Source: Microbulbifer litoralis
Lineage (GTDB): Bacteria; Pseudomonadota; Gammaproteobacteria; Pseudomonadales; Cellvibrionaceae
Assembly (NCBI RefSeq): GCF_023634065.1
Contig: NZ_JALKCV010000013.1
Coordinates: 1-64,000, forward strand
Length of the DNA stretch: 64,000 nt
Reading direction: 5' to 3'
Part shown: positions 43,760 through 52,058 of the stretch, in pieces
Layout of the letters: each line of letters begins with the position of its first letter
Numbering within the stretch: the stretch's first letter is position 1
Notes under the pieces: model-generated
What the model saw: only the letters and a program-made list of their open reading frames with translations
The model's database searches: none
What the model was told of the DNA's origin: nothing
Made by a program: the position numbers and the translations under genes

Positions 43760-45274
43760 TCAGAAACGCCGCTCGAACTTGAGGCTGGCGACATTTTCCC
43801 GATAGCTGTACAGCCAGTCGACATTACTGCGAATCCGGGTGTGCTCCAGGGTCAGGCTGGGTATTACTCCGAAAAACGTCATGCGCGGCGCGCGGAGGAT
43901 GGCGGTGTAGCGTTGTTCCAGGTCTTCGCGGCGGGCTTCCAGCAGGGCGTTGTATTCATCGTAGCGTTTGTGTCGAAATGATGCGAACAGGGTCATATCG
44001 CCCCATCCCCACAGCGGCGCGGCCAGGCCGAGGCGCGCGCCGTACTGCTCATAACCGCTGATGGCTTCTTCGGCATTGCGGTCGACAGCGTCGAGCCCGC
44101 CGAACAATGTCCACTGCGTGCCGAGGCGGTGCCAGGCGGTGGCGCGCAGGGAGGTCATGCCGCCATCGAAGCGGGTGTGGGCCTCGCGGCGGTAGCGCAT
44201 CTGTTTGTAGTCGCTGCGCAGTTTGAAGGCGGTGGCGGGTGATGAGAAATGCATCCACTCGGCAAAACCGCCCCAGGCGTGGTACAGGCTTTTGTTGCCG
44301 GCATCGGCGTATTCGTACAGGGGGCCCGCGGCGTACTGGTCGCGGGCGTCGCGATACTGGTAGCCGGTGTTGGCAATATAGGTACTCTGGTTGTACTGGC
44401 TGTGGTCGCTGTAGCGATCGCCGTAGGCCAGCGCCTTGAGCTGCAGGCTGCCGTGGCCGGGGAGGAACAGGGATTTTTCCAGCGCGACTTCAAAATCCGT
44501 ACCGCCGGCTTCGATGGGGGCGGGCACGGTGCGGTTGATATAACAGTTTTCTGCGTCGAACCAGATCAGGCAGGTCTCGCTGCCGGAACTCACATTGATA
44601 TTGTCGCTGTAGATGGTTCCGTAGGAGATGCGTCCCTGCCAGCTGCGGCGCTGCTCCAGCGCCTGCAAAAAGGTATTTACCGTGTGGCGCACACCCAGGG
44701 TGTGTACTTCGGAGGTGGGCAGGTCCTGCAAAATGGATGCGAAGCGCTGCAGTGCTTCGCGGTTATTGTGGTTTTCAAACAGCACCCGCGCCAGTTCCAG
44801 GCGCCCGGGTAAAAAATCCTTTTTCAGTGCCAGCAGCGCGCGGTATTCGCCCTCGGCCTGTACCAGGTTGCCACGCAGCCGCGCCAGTTTTCCCTGGGCG
44901 TAGTGCAGCAGCATCGGGTCCGGTTTTTTCAGTGTGCGGTAGGCGGCGAGAAAGCGCGCGGCCACCGGCCAGTTTCGATTGTTCAGCGCGACGTAGAGTG
45001 CGCGGCCGAGATCGTTGCGGTTGTGGCGGACTTCATATTCCTGACCATCCACAATCAGGTTGGGTAGCGGCTGGTCTTTCGCGCGCTCGTCTTCGAGCAG
45101 TTGTTGCTCGCGCTGCTCCGAGGTGAGATCCAGGTCCTGGTTCAGGCGCAGCTCGGTGTCCTGGTCTGCCTGTGTGGGTGCGGATAACAGGAATGCGGTG
45201 AGGCAGATAGACACCAGTGATGTGCGTGGGCTGCGGTGAAAAAAATTCCTGGTATTTTTGGAGAGCGGCAGCAT
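43760..45274 (-). CDS. slam: Slam-type outer-membrane translocator (DUF560) for the hemophilin
   Basis: 504 residues. Signal peptide to about PTQA, a periplasmic TPR region (about 80-210; LLHYAQGKLARLRGNLVQAEGEYRAL), then a 14-strand-type DUF560 barrel rich in aromatic girdle motifs and ending in the C-terminal Phe (FERRF). Slam proteins move TbpB-like lipoproteins or soluble hemophilins across the outer membrane. The immediate upstream gene is exactly such a substrate, 77 bp away with an attenuator hairpin between. An in-frame start 15 codons upstream is possible, but the ATG at 45274 begins the signal peptide. It is probably cotranscribed with the hemophilin from the ECF-type promoter at 46215. 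Confidence 0.88.
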   Translation of the reverse strand: MLPLSKNTRNFFHRSPRTSLVSICLTAFLLSAPTQADQDTELRLNQDLDLTSEQREQQLLEDERAKDQPLPNLIVDGQEYEVRHNRNDLGRALYVALNNRNWPVAARFLAAYRTLKKPDPMLLHYAQGKLARLRGNLVQAEGEYRALLALKKDFLPGRLELARVLFENHNNREALQRFASILQDLPTSEVHTLGVRHTVNTFLQALEQRRSWQGRISYGTIYSDNINVSSGSETCLIWFDAENCYINRTVPAPIEAGGTDFEVALEKSLFLPGHGSLQLKALAYGDRYSDHSQYNQSTYIANTGYQYRDARDQYAAGPLYEYADAGNKSLYHAWGGFAEWMHFSSPATAFKLRSDYKQMRYRREAHTRFDGGMTSLRATAWHRLGTQWTLFGGLDAVDRNAEEAISGYEQYGARLGLAAPLWGWGDMTLFASFRHKRYDEYNALLEARREDLEQRYTAILRAPRMTFFGVIPSLTLEHTRIRSNVDWLYSYRENVASLKFERRF

Positions 45275-45301
45275 AAAAAGTTGATTGCTTGGAAAGGGTA
45301 G

Positions 45302-45331
45302 AAAAATGGGCCGGAGCATTGGTTCCGGCCC
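45302..45331 (-). terminator. Attenuator/terminator hairpin between hemophilin and Slam genes
   Basis: Minus strand: GGGCCGGA pairs with TCCGGCCC across 8 bases, followed by ATTTTTC. It sits 20 bp after the hemophilin stop. Partial read-through would give high hemophore and low Slam expression. Confidence 0.75.
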
Positions 45332-45351
45332 TGAGTCAGGCTACTTCGGTA

Positions 45352-46137
45352 TCAGTTGGTTGTTTTGCCGGTGCTGCCGAATGAGGTGTCGTACTGGCTG
45401 TTATTGGCAAAGGTGGCCATGCCGGCCAGTGCCGCAGCATTACTGCCGTAGAATTCACCTTCGCTTACACCGTTGGAGTCCAGCAGGGCGTAACCATTCG
45501 CTGCATCACGAGCTGTGGCGCTACCGGCAAAGCTTGACCCCGAGACGGAACCATCAATTTCGATTTGAAGGTCTGAGTTTTCCAGATCACCGTCGACGAC
45601 GCCGGTGCCGAAGTTCACATTGATATTTCCACTGAGCTGGTTGGATCCGGAAAAGTGATTGAAGCCTTTGACGCTATAGTCAGCATCTCCGGAGGTCGGC
45701 ATGGTGGTGTTGGCCTTGTCACCGATATAGAACACAGAGCGCGCGGTAAAGTTGGTGTCGCCATTTTCCGACCACTCACCGTACCAGACATCTCCGGAGC
45801 TTGTCTGAGCGAAGCTGAATACGCCGAGGCCGTCGTGATCATCCTCTGTGATGGGCTCATCGAATGTATAGACGGTTGACGGGTTACCCGTATGGCCGGT
45901 GGGCGTGGTAGAGGCAAGCCCTTCGAAGTCCACTTTCATGGCTTTGGAGAAAACATCACCACCAATGCCAATTCCGGCTTTTCCCGCGGTGTGTGGTCCG
46001 AACGGAATTACTGAAGCACCTACCTCAAGGTTGGTGTCGTCACTCTGGCCGCCGGCAAAAGGTGAGGCGTTGGCCTGGCTGACTGGCAGTGCGATGGCCG
46101 CGGACAGCAGCAGGGTTTTAACAGCAAACGGTTTCAT
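45352..46137 (-). CDS. hphA: Secreted hemophilin-like haem-binding protein (HphA-like, TbpB-type barrel)
   Basis: 261 residues. Sec signal peptide cleaved near SQANA-SPF (residue 24), with no lipobox Cys, so a soluble secreted protein is expected. Residues about 25-150 form a variable beta-rich handle domain with His49, His82 and His101 as possible haem ligands. Residues about 153-261 are the eight-strand C-terminal barrel of the TbpB/hemophilin superfamily, with the hallmark GEFYGSNAAALAGMATFANN. Slam directly downstream, and haem oxygenase and a TonB receptor nearby, mirror the Acinetobacter hphA-hphR-slam-hemO arrangement. AAGGAG precedes the ATG. An ECF-type promoter and a Fur-box-like palindrome lie upstream. 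Ligand identity is inferred. Confidence 0.82.
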   Translation of the reverse strand: MKPFAVKTLLLSAAIALPVSQANASPFAGGQSDDTNLEVGASVIPFGPHTAGKAGIGIGGDVFSKAMKVDFEGLASTTPTGHTGNPSTVYTFDEPITEDDHDGLGVFSFAQTSSGDVWYGEWSENGDTNFTARSVFYIGDKANTTMPTSGDADYSVKGFNHFSGSNQLSGNINVNFGTGVVDGDLENSDLQIEIDGSVSGSSFAGSATARDAANGYALLDSNGVSEGEFYGSNAAALAGMATFANNSQYDTSFGSTGKTTN

Positions 46138-46185
46138 TTGTTCAACTCCTTGTTTGGTTGAGGCCGACAGGTTGTTCCTGTCATC

Positions 46186-46206
46186 GAATGCAATTGATTC
46201 GCATTC
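46186..46206. promoter_or_regulatory. Fur-box-like palindrome at hemophilin promoter
   Basis: GAATGC-N9-GCATTC, 21 bp, aligning with the AATGATAATCA-type Fur consensus at 14 of 19 positions on the minus strand. It lies just downstream of the proposed -10 element, where Fur would block initiation. Confidence 0.65.
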
Positions 46207-46214
46207 TCTATAGA

Positions 46215-46240
46215 AACGAGTCAGGTCGATACTTTTTTCA
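46215..46240 (-). promoter_or_regulatory. Putative FecI-type ECF promoter of the hemophilin gene
   Basis: TGAAAAAA (-35, 46233-46240) and CGTT (-10, 46215-46218), 14 bases apart, about 78 bp before the ATG. The same pair with identical spacing occurs at three other promoters of this locus. Confidence 0.75.
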
Positions 46241-46465
46241 CGATTTGGTGGTTTTTTGGAAAAAAATTTTTAGTTCAATAAGCAGCATGGTGCTTAAACA
46301 GATACTGAAGCGATGAGCAGACCTTTCTATGTCATTTCATGAATGATGACGGGGAAACGGAGGAGGAGAGTGGGCAGATATATGGAAGGCGCTATTCCGA
46401 AATCGCTGAGACCCAGGCATTGCACCTGAGTCTCGGCGGTATCAGTGAGTGATTACCTATGCTGT

Positions 46466-49003
46466 TTAACTATTGCAGCCGGAAACGGAAGCATAGTTGG
46501 ATTTCAGTAGCTCAATTTTCCAATCATGTTTTCCCGCTATGGATACGGTGTTGTGGATATCAACGCTGTTCAGCTGTGTTGCGAACTGATTTGCTTCTTC
46601 ACAGGTAGCAGGTATTGCCGGCATCGGGAACTGCACGCCGATACGAATTGTCTCTCCCTGCTTCAGAACAAATCCATCACGAATGGCTTCGCCAGTGTCA
46701 AGATTTACCAGAGTCGAAGTGTATTGAGGGTCACTGGAATAGTTTTCGACGTTGAGCGTGTAATCTCCACCTGCAGCGGTGAGTCTATAATCGAATAGCG
46801 TCAAGGTTTCGGCCGCGTCACCGAGGGAGAGATTTACTCCCCAAGTTCGTTGTTCAGGGAAGACCGTTTGCGTGTAGTCAGGGCCTCCACTTCTGTTTCC
46901 GGGCATTTCAAGCAGTAGCGTGGGATAGTTTTCCCGGTGGACTGTGTGCGCTGTTACGGTATAAGGCCCGGCGAAGTCCATACCATCGAAGACCTGATAA
47001 TTGAATACGTAAATCCCCGGCTCGGTTGGCGAAACGTAAAAGTGACTACAAGTTAATTCGTTATTGGTCTCGGAGAAATCACAAGGTGGCCTTGGCGGGT
47101 AGTAAACAGGGCCTACTCCATTCTTCTCCATGATGTTGCCGGCAGGTTGTTCGACAATTGTCCAAAGGTGAGTGAGTTCATCGCCATCCGGGTCGTAGCT
47201 ATCGGCGGTTGCCGTGAAGTAATCAGCGCGCCATTCAGAACCAGATTCACCGCCGAATTTTTCTCCCGTGATCGCGAACGGCTGCTCGATATCCCACTTG
47301 GGTTCGGGCAGCGAATGGTGCCGACCTGCAGCGGTACCCTTTAAAATACGGGTAACCGGCGCATGGTTAGTCGCCTTCGCAATAACCACGACATCGCTGA
47401 TATTCGATTTCGCGCCGTGTTCATCCGTTACCTGTAGCTCTAACAAGTAGGGCCCGGGGGCATCGGCGGTGAACGATGGAGTGGCGGTACTGGCACCCTG
47501 AAGCTCGGCACTGCTGTTGTCCGGCCGTTGGATAATGGCCCATTGATAAGTGAGCCGATTGTCGTCCGGGTCAGAGCTCTCCTCCCCATCGAGAGTGACT
47601 ACCAATCCCGCCATGGTAGTCGGGTTGCGGGTGCTGGTTTCCGCTTCGGCATCCGGAGGCCGGTTGGCGCCGAGCATGGCGGTGAAGGTCATGCTGGTGG
47701 TGGAGGTACTGGTGCCGTCGGAGACGGTCAGTTGCCAGGTGTATTCGCCATCCACCGATGGCACGAACTCCATCGACGTGCAGGGGTAGAGGCCGAGGCT
47801 GCAAAAGGAGACGATGCCCTGATAGGTATCATCGGCAGCCGCGTCATAGCCTTCGGGATGGGCGGAAAGGGACCAGTCGTAGCTCAGCGCATCGCCTTCG
47901 AGGTCGTAGGAGTCACCGCCGCGAATGGTGATGACGGCTCCGCGTTCGATCTCCTGGGTAAAACTGCTGCCGGGTGTCAGTATCGCCACCGGGGGCGTAT
48001 CGCCCGCATTTTCGGGTAGCCCGACCTCAATGCGTTCGCTGGTGCAGTTGCGCGCGATGCCGTCAAACACACACAGCTCCACGGTGTAGCGACCAAGGCC
48101 ATCGCGGGAATCCGCCACAAAGCTGGTCCGGGCGGTGGTGGTGGCGCTGAGCCGGGCCATAGAACCGTTCGGTTTGCCCAGCAGGCGCCAACGGTATTGC
48201 AGGGGGTCGCCATTGGCGTCCTCACTCATGGAGCCATCCAGGGTGACGGTGTCCCCGAGCATCACTTCCTCTTCCAGGGGCGCGACTTTGGCCACCGGGA
48301 TGGCATTGGCATCGACGACCCTGATGGTGGTGGTGGCGGGTTCGCTCATGCGGCCGTTGTATTCCACCACCAACCGGGCTTTGTATTCGCCTACCAGGTC
48401 GGCGTCAAAGCGCGGGTAAATCAGGTTGCCCTGGTCCAGTTCCGCGGTGCTGTCCCGGGGTTTTTGTGTCAGTTCCCAGTGGTAGATCAGGGCGAGTGCC
48501 TCGCCGCCATCCGGTGGGGTACTGCGGGAGCCGTCCAGCTGTACCGTGCCGACAGTCCAGTTGATTTCCGGCTCCAGTACCGCCTGCGGATTCGGGTCCA
48601 GGGCAGTGATGGTCACGCGGCTGGACCCGGTGTCCTCACTCGCCGCGGTGCCGTCGTTGATCTCCAGCCGGATCACATAGGTACCGGGGAGGTCCGGGGA
48701 GAAGCTCGCCTGGCTGGCGTCGGCGTTCTCGATTATCGCCTCGCTGCCTTCCGGCTGGCTGAGGATGCTCCACTGCCAGGATGTGATGCTGCCGTTTTCG
48801 GAGCTGCTGGCGCTGCCATCCAGGGTGATGGTGTCTTCGCCCGCATGCACCTCGGTCATGTCGGCACTTGCACTGGCTGTGGGCCGGGGCGGGCCGGGAT
48901 CCGTATCGTTCCCGCCACCGCCGCCACTGCAGGCAGCGAGCGTCAGTATCAGCGAGAACAGAAGTAAGGGTCTTAGCAGCACAGCCATTGAAGCGGTCTC
49001 CAT
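46466..49003 (-). CDS. PKD-repeat surface lipoprotein coregulated with the haem system
   Basis: 845 residues. Lipoprotein signal with lipobox LAAC followed by a Gly-rich tether, then about six PKD/K319-like Ig repeats, each with a W(x)W/I..P.(G/N)S core (SWQWSILSQPEGSEA, IYHWELTQKPRDSTA, QYRWRLLGKPNGSMA, TYQWAIIQRPDNSSA), and a Cys-containing C-terminal domain (from about 640). The ATG at 48988 has GGAG upstream and may be the true start. No such lipoprotein is part of the described hemophilin clusters I know, yet it has the same ECF-type promoter. The 3' third has visibly lower GC than the 5' part. A surface scaffold or host-protein-binding role is inference. Confidence 0.8.
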   Translation of the reverse strand: METASMAVLLRPLLLFSLILTLAACSGGGGGNDTDPGPPRPTASASADMTEVHAGEDTITLDGSASSSENGSITSWQWSILSQPEGSEAIIENADASQASFSPDLPGTYVIRLEINDGTAASEDTGSSRVTITALDPNPQAVLEPEINWTVGTVQLDGSRSTPPDGGEALALIYHWELTQKPRDSTAELDQGNLIYPRFDADLVGEYKARLVVEYNGRMSEPATTTIRVVDANAIPVAKVAPLEEEVMLGDTVTLDGSMSEDANGDPLQYRWRLLGKPNGSMARLSATTTARTSFVADSRDGLGRYTVELCVFDGIARNCTSERIEVGLPENAGDTPPVAILTPGSSFTQEIERGAVITIRGGDSYDLEGDALSYDWSLSAHPEGYDAAADDTYQGIVSFCSLGLYPCTSMEFVPSVDGEYTWQLTVSDGTSTSTTSMTFTAMLGANRPPDAEAETSTRNPTTMAGLVVTLDGEESSDPDDNRLTYQWAIIQRPDNSSAELQGASTATPSFTADAPGPYLLELQVTDEHGAKSNISDVVVIAKATNHAPVTRILKGTAAGRHHSLPEPKWDIEQPFAITGEKFGGESGSEWRADYFTATADSYDPDGDELTHLWTIVEQPAGNIMEKNGVGPVYYPPRPPCDFSETNNELTCSHFYVSPTEPGIYVFNYQVFDGMDFAGPYTVTAHTVHRENYPTLLLEMPGNRSGGPDYTQTVFPEQRTWGVNLSLGDAAETLTLFDYRLTAAGGDYTLNVENYSSDPQYTSTLVNLDTGEAIRDGFVLKQGETIRIGVQFPMPAIPATCEEANQFATQLNSVDIHNTVSIAGKHDWKIELLKSNYASVSGCNS

Positions 49004-49059
49004 TTGAGCGTCGGTTGTCCGTCAGGGCACCGGTGTTTGCTGGTGTTATCCAAACAGGG

Positions 49060-49074
49060 ATGATTATCATTAAC
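49060..49074. promoter_or_regulatory. Fur box between divergent lipoprotein and exbB genes
   Basis: ATGATTATCATTAAC; the complement GTTAATGATAATCAT is a close match to the Fur consensus. It lies downstream of the lipoprotein -10 element and 53 bp upstream of the exbB -35 element, so it most directly controls the lipoprotein. Confidence 0.75.
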
Positions 49075-49083
49075 ACTCCTGAC

Positions 49084-49109
49084 AACGAACCGGTCGCCGT
49101 TTTTTTTCA
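49084..49109 (-). promoter_or_regulatory. Putative FecI-type ECF promoter of the PKD lipoprotein gene
   Basis: TGAAAAAA (49102-49109) and CGTT (49084-49087), 14 bases apart. It shares the longer string GTTCGTTGTC at the -10 region with the receptor promoter at 54894. Confidence 0.75.
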
Positions 49110-49126
49110 CGGCATTCCCAGAAAAC

Positions 49127-49152
49127 TGAAAAAAATTGCCCGGGTCTTCGTT
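49127..49152 (+). promoter_or_regulatory. Putative FecI-type ECF promoter of exbB-exbD-tonB
   Basis: TGAAAAAA (49127-49134) and CGTT (49149-49152), 14 bases apart, about 50 bp before the exbB ATG. It faces away from the lipoprotein promoter, with 17 bp between the two -35 elements. Confidence 0.75.
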
Positions 49153-49202
49153 ATTGGGGAATCAACCCGACCCTCTGGCTCGACGACCCCGGAAACCGAC
49201 GT

Positions 49203-50030
49203 ATGCTCCGATCTTCCCGTACCTGCCCCCGGCTGCTGTTGCTGGCGGCCCTGCTGTTATCCGCTTCCGGCGTACAGGCCAATGACCCGCCGCCGGCTCC
49301 AGGGAAGACCGCCACTGCAACCGCGGCGGCCGGCGCGCCCGCCGCGCTGCCCCACAACCTGACACCCATGGGAATGTTCCGGCAGGCGGACTGGGTGGTA
49401 AAGGCGGTGATGCTGACCCTGCTGGCGGCCTCGCTGGTCACCTGGATCGCACTGCTGGCCAAGGGCAGTGAGTTGCGTGCGCTGTCCCGCCGCCAGCGGC
49501 AGACGCTGTTGAGGCTTTCCCGGGCCCGCAGCCTGGATGCGGTGGATCACGATGACGCTTTCCTGGCCGCCGCCCGGGCGGAGTGGCGGCTGTCTGCCGC
49601 TGTCCTGTCGGATGGAGGCGGGCTCAAGGAGCGGGTTGCCACCAGCCTGCAGCGGCTGGAAGCCGCCAGTGGCCGCCGCGCTTCACGGGGTACCGGCGTA
49701 CTGGCGACGATCGGTGCGACAGCACCGTTTGTCGGCCTGTTCGGCACCGTGTGGGGCATCATGAACAGCTTTATCGGTATCTCCAAGGCGCAAACCACCA
49801 GCCTGGCGGTGGTGGCGCCGGGGATCGCCGAGGCGTTACTGGCAACGGCGCTGGGGCTGGTGGCGGCCATTCCGGCAGTGGTCATCTACAACCACTTTGC
49901 CCGCCGCATCCAGGCCTATCGCGCGCAGGTTGCAGACACCACCGCGGCGGTGCTGCAACTGGTTTCGCGGGACCTGAGCCACTGCGCCCTGAAGCCGGCG
50001 ACCCGCCCCACCATCGAAACCGGGGCCTGA
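49203..50030 (+). CDS. exbB: ExbB, TonB-system proton channel subunit
   Basis: 275 residues. An N-terminal signal-like hydrophobic segment and an Ala/Pro-rich linker (as in the longer proteobacterial ExbB form) precede three membrane helices. The conserved core is GTGVLATIGATAPFVGLFGTVWGIMNSF and ALLATALGLVAAIPAVVIYNHFAR. With ExbD it makes the proton-driven motor that energises TonB. It is first in an exbB-exbD-tonB operon (3-bp gap to exbD), under an ECF-type promoter shared with the hemophilin receptor, so it is dedicated to this haem system. Confidence 0.95.
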   Translation: MLRSSRTCPRLLLLAALLLSASGVQANDPPPAPGKTATATAAAGAPAALPHNLTPMGMFRQADWVVKAVMLTLLAASLVTWIALLAKGSELRALSRRQRQTLLRLSRARSLDAVDHDDAFLAAARAEWRLSAAVLSDGGGLKERVATSLQRLEAASGRRASRGTGVLATIGATAPFVGLFGTVWGIMNSFIGISKAQTTSLAVVAPGIAEALLATALGLVAAIPAVVIYNHFARRIQAYRAQVADTTAAVLQLVSRDLSHCALKPATRPTIETGA

Positions 50031-50033
50031 ACC

Positions 50034-50462
50034 ATGGGCCTGCGTATCGAGCACGACGACGAAATGGTGGAGAACCACGAGATCAACGTGACGCCGTTTA
50101 TCGATGTGATGCTGGTGCTGCTGATCATTTTCATGGTGGCGGCACCGCTGGCAACGGTGGATATCAAGGTCGATCTGCCGACGGCCGGCGCGCAGCCGGA
50201 GGAAACACCGGACGAGCCGCTGTACCTGACCCTGGGCGCAGACCATTCGCTGACCCTGGGCGATACACCGGTGGCGGAAGACAGCCTGGCTGCAGCGCTG
50301 GAGCGGGCCGCGGACGGCCAGAAGGATCCCAGGATCTTCCTGCGCGCCGACAGGACCGTGAACTACCAGAACCTGATGGCCACACTGGACCAACTGCGCG
50401 CAGCCGGTTATCTCAAGGTCGCGCTGGTGGCCCGGGAGGGCGGGAGCGGCGGGCGTGAATGA
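50034..50462 (+). CDS. exbD: ExbD, TonB-system proton channel subunit
   Basis: 142 residues, one N-terminal membrane helix with the essential acid in NVTPFIDVMLVLLIIFMVAAP, then a periplasmic domain (VKVDLPTAGAQP...). Partner of ExbB and TonB. Its 3' end overlaps the tonB GTG start by eight bases, which implies translational coupling. Confidence 0.95.
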   Translation: MGLRIEHDDEMVENHEINVTPFIDVMLVLLIIFMVAAPLATVDIKVDLPTAGAQPEETPDEPLYLTLGADHSLTLGDTPVAEDSLAAALERAADGQKDPRIFLRADRTVNYQNLMATLDQLRAAGYLKVALVAREGGSGGRE

Positions 50463-51381
50463 CCTTTCCCGGGGCCGGCTGGTGAGTGCGGCGTTAGCGG
50501 ACCTGCGGCCGGATACGGTTTGCGGCGGCGACGGCAACCGGCGCCGCTGGATCGCTTCCACGGCGGTGGTGGTGTGCGCTTATGCGATTCCGCTCGGATG
50601 GTGGTTGTGGCATGTGCCGCCCCCCTCCCGCGAGGCGCCCCCGCCGGCCGCCATGGTGGTGACGCTGTCATCCGTGGCCATGTCGCCATCCGAGTCCAGC
50701 GAGCTGCCGCCCGGGCCGCAGCAGGAGAACCGGCAGGCCTCCCGGCCTGCACCGGATCAGCCGGTACCGGTGAAAAAAGCCCAAACAGCGCCTGAACCGG
50801 CACCGACGGTGCCGGAAGTTCCAGAGCAGCCGGACCCTCCCGTAGAGCTGGCCAGGCAACCCCCTGAAAAACCGGCCCCCCGGGAAATCGAGCCGGAATC
50901 CAGGCCGGAATCGAAGTCGGAACCCAGGCCGGAGTCCGAGCCGGTGCAGGACCCGGAGCGGGATATGTCGGAAACTGCCGCTCCCGCGGCAGCGGCCTCC
51001 GTCGCCAGCGCGCCGCCACAGGCCGCGCGCCGGGCCGAGCAGGCGGCGGCACCGAACCGGGGTATGAGCCGGCCGGTTGCCGATCTGAACAGGGTGCCGG
51101 GCTGGCGCGACCGGCTGCTGCAACAGCTCAATGCAGCCAAGCGCTACCCGCGCCGGGCCCGCCGTTTGCGCCAGCAAGGTGTCAGTTATTTACATTTCCG
51201 GATGGATGAACAGGGGCGGGTTCTCGCCAGTCGCATTGCGCGCAGCTCGGGTTTTGAACTGCTGGACCGGGAGACCCTGGCGCTGATCCGGCGCGCCGAA
51301 CCGCTGCCCCTTCCTCCGGCGGAGCTGGCGGGAAAGCGGCTGGAGTTTGTAGTGCCGGTGGATTTTTTCCTGAACCGATAA
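50455..51381 (+). CDS. tonB: TonB, energy transducer
   Basis: 308 residues, GTG start. One N-terminal membrane helix (about 28-50), a long periplasmic Pro/Glu-rich spacer (about 55-175) with several RPES/EPRPESEP-type imperfect repeats, and a C-terminal TonB domain (about 205-308; YPRRARRLRQQGVSYLHFRM ... SSGFELLDRETLALIRRAEPLPLPP). It delivers proton-motive energy to outer-membrane receptors, here most likely the receptor at 52059. It converges with the haem oxygenase gene, 57 bp away. Confidence 0.93.
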   Translation: MNDLSRGRLVSAALADLRPDTVCGGDGNRRRWIASTAVVVCAYAIPLGWWLWHVPPPSREAPPPAAMVVTLSSVAMSPSESSELPPGPQQENRQASRPAPDQPVPVKKAQTAPEPAPTVPEVPEQPDPPVELARQPPEKPAPREIEPESRPESKSEPRPESEPVQDPERDMSETAAPAAAASVASAPPQAARRAEQAAAPNRGMSRPVADLNRVPGWRDRLLQQLNAAKRYPRRARRLRQQGVSYLHFRMDEQGRVLASRIARSSGFELLDRETLALIRRAEPLPLPPAELAGKRLEFVVPVDFFLNR

Positions 51382-51438
51382 CCGGGGCCGGCGGCGGGAA
51401 AGCGTGCGCAAGAGGCGAAAGGGAAACGGGGATGCCCG

Positions 51439-52047
51439 TCAGAGCGCCAGTTCCGGTTCCGGTTGTACTTGTTGCGCACAGGCGTCTTGCAACAGCACTT
51501 CGAAGTAAGCAAACGCCGCCTTTGCCGCCGCTTGCAGGCGCGCCTCCTGCGCGGCGTCCAGTGACAGGGCATCGAATACCGCGGTGAAGGCGCGCCAGTG
51601 CCGCGCCCGTCCCTCCGGTGCTCCGGCCAGGTGTCGGGCGCCGTGCTGCTCCGACAACCCCAGTGCCCGGGCGCGCTTGAGCAGGATGGCCGCGCCCAGG
51701 TTGGAACCCTCGGACACAAACAGCCAGCCCCAGGCTTCCGGGTCCTGTCGGGGTTGCTCCGCCAGTGTGCCGCTCGCCGGGACTGTGCGCCCGAGATCGC
51801 GCAGGTCTGCCTCCACGGCGGCGAGTCGGCCGCGCTCCGGCAGTTCCGGCAGTAGATCGCCCAGGGCGGGCCAATGATAGAGGGACGCGATCCGGTACTG
51901 GAAACGGAACTGCACATCCAGCCAGTGGCCGTAGGCCGCCAGGCTGGAGAATGGGGCCTGTTGTGCCACCAGTACATGCAGGCGTTCGTGCTGCTCGTCG
52001 GTGACGGACATCAGCCGCTTGCTGCGGCTTTCATGGGGTATGTTCAT
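51439..52047 (-). CDS. hemO: Haem oxygenase (HemO/PigA type)
   Basis: 202 residues, cytoplasmic. The N-terminal helix has the proximal-His region DEQHERLHVLV (His20 or His24), and the distal-helix region contains WGWLFVSEGSNLGAAILLKRA, close to bacterial HemO/PigA. It opens imported haem to biliverdin and releases iron. The frame is open a further 129 codons upstream over the receptor gene, but the ATG at 52047, 11 bp after the receptor stop, matches the family's N-terminus. Cotranscribed with the receptor, so uptake and degradation are coupled. Confidence 0.92.
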   Translation of the reverse strand: MNIPHESRSKRLMSVTDEQHERLHVLVAQQAPFSSLAAYGHWLDVQFRFQYRIASLYHWPALGDLLPELPERGRLAAVEADLRDLGRTVPASGTLAEQPRQDPEAWGWLFVSEGSNLGAAILLKRARALGLSEQHGARHLAGAPEGRARHWRAFTAVFDALSLDAAQEARLQAAAKAAFAYFEVLLQDACAQQVQPEPELAL

Positions 52048-52058
52048 GGAAACTCCGA

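Noticed and set aside
45237-45262. TGAAAAAAA on the plus strand near the start of slam as another ECF promoter
   Set aside because: No CGTT at the required spacing and no gene in that direction.
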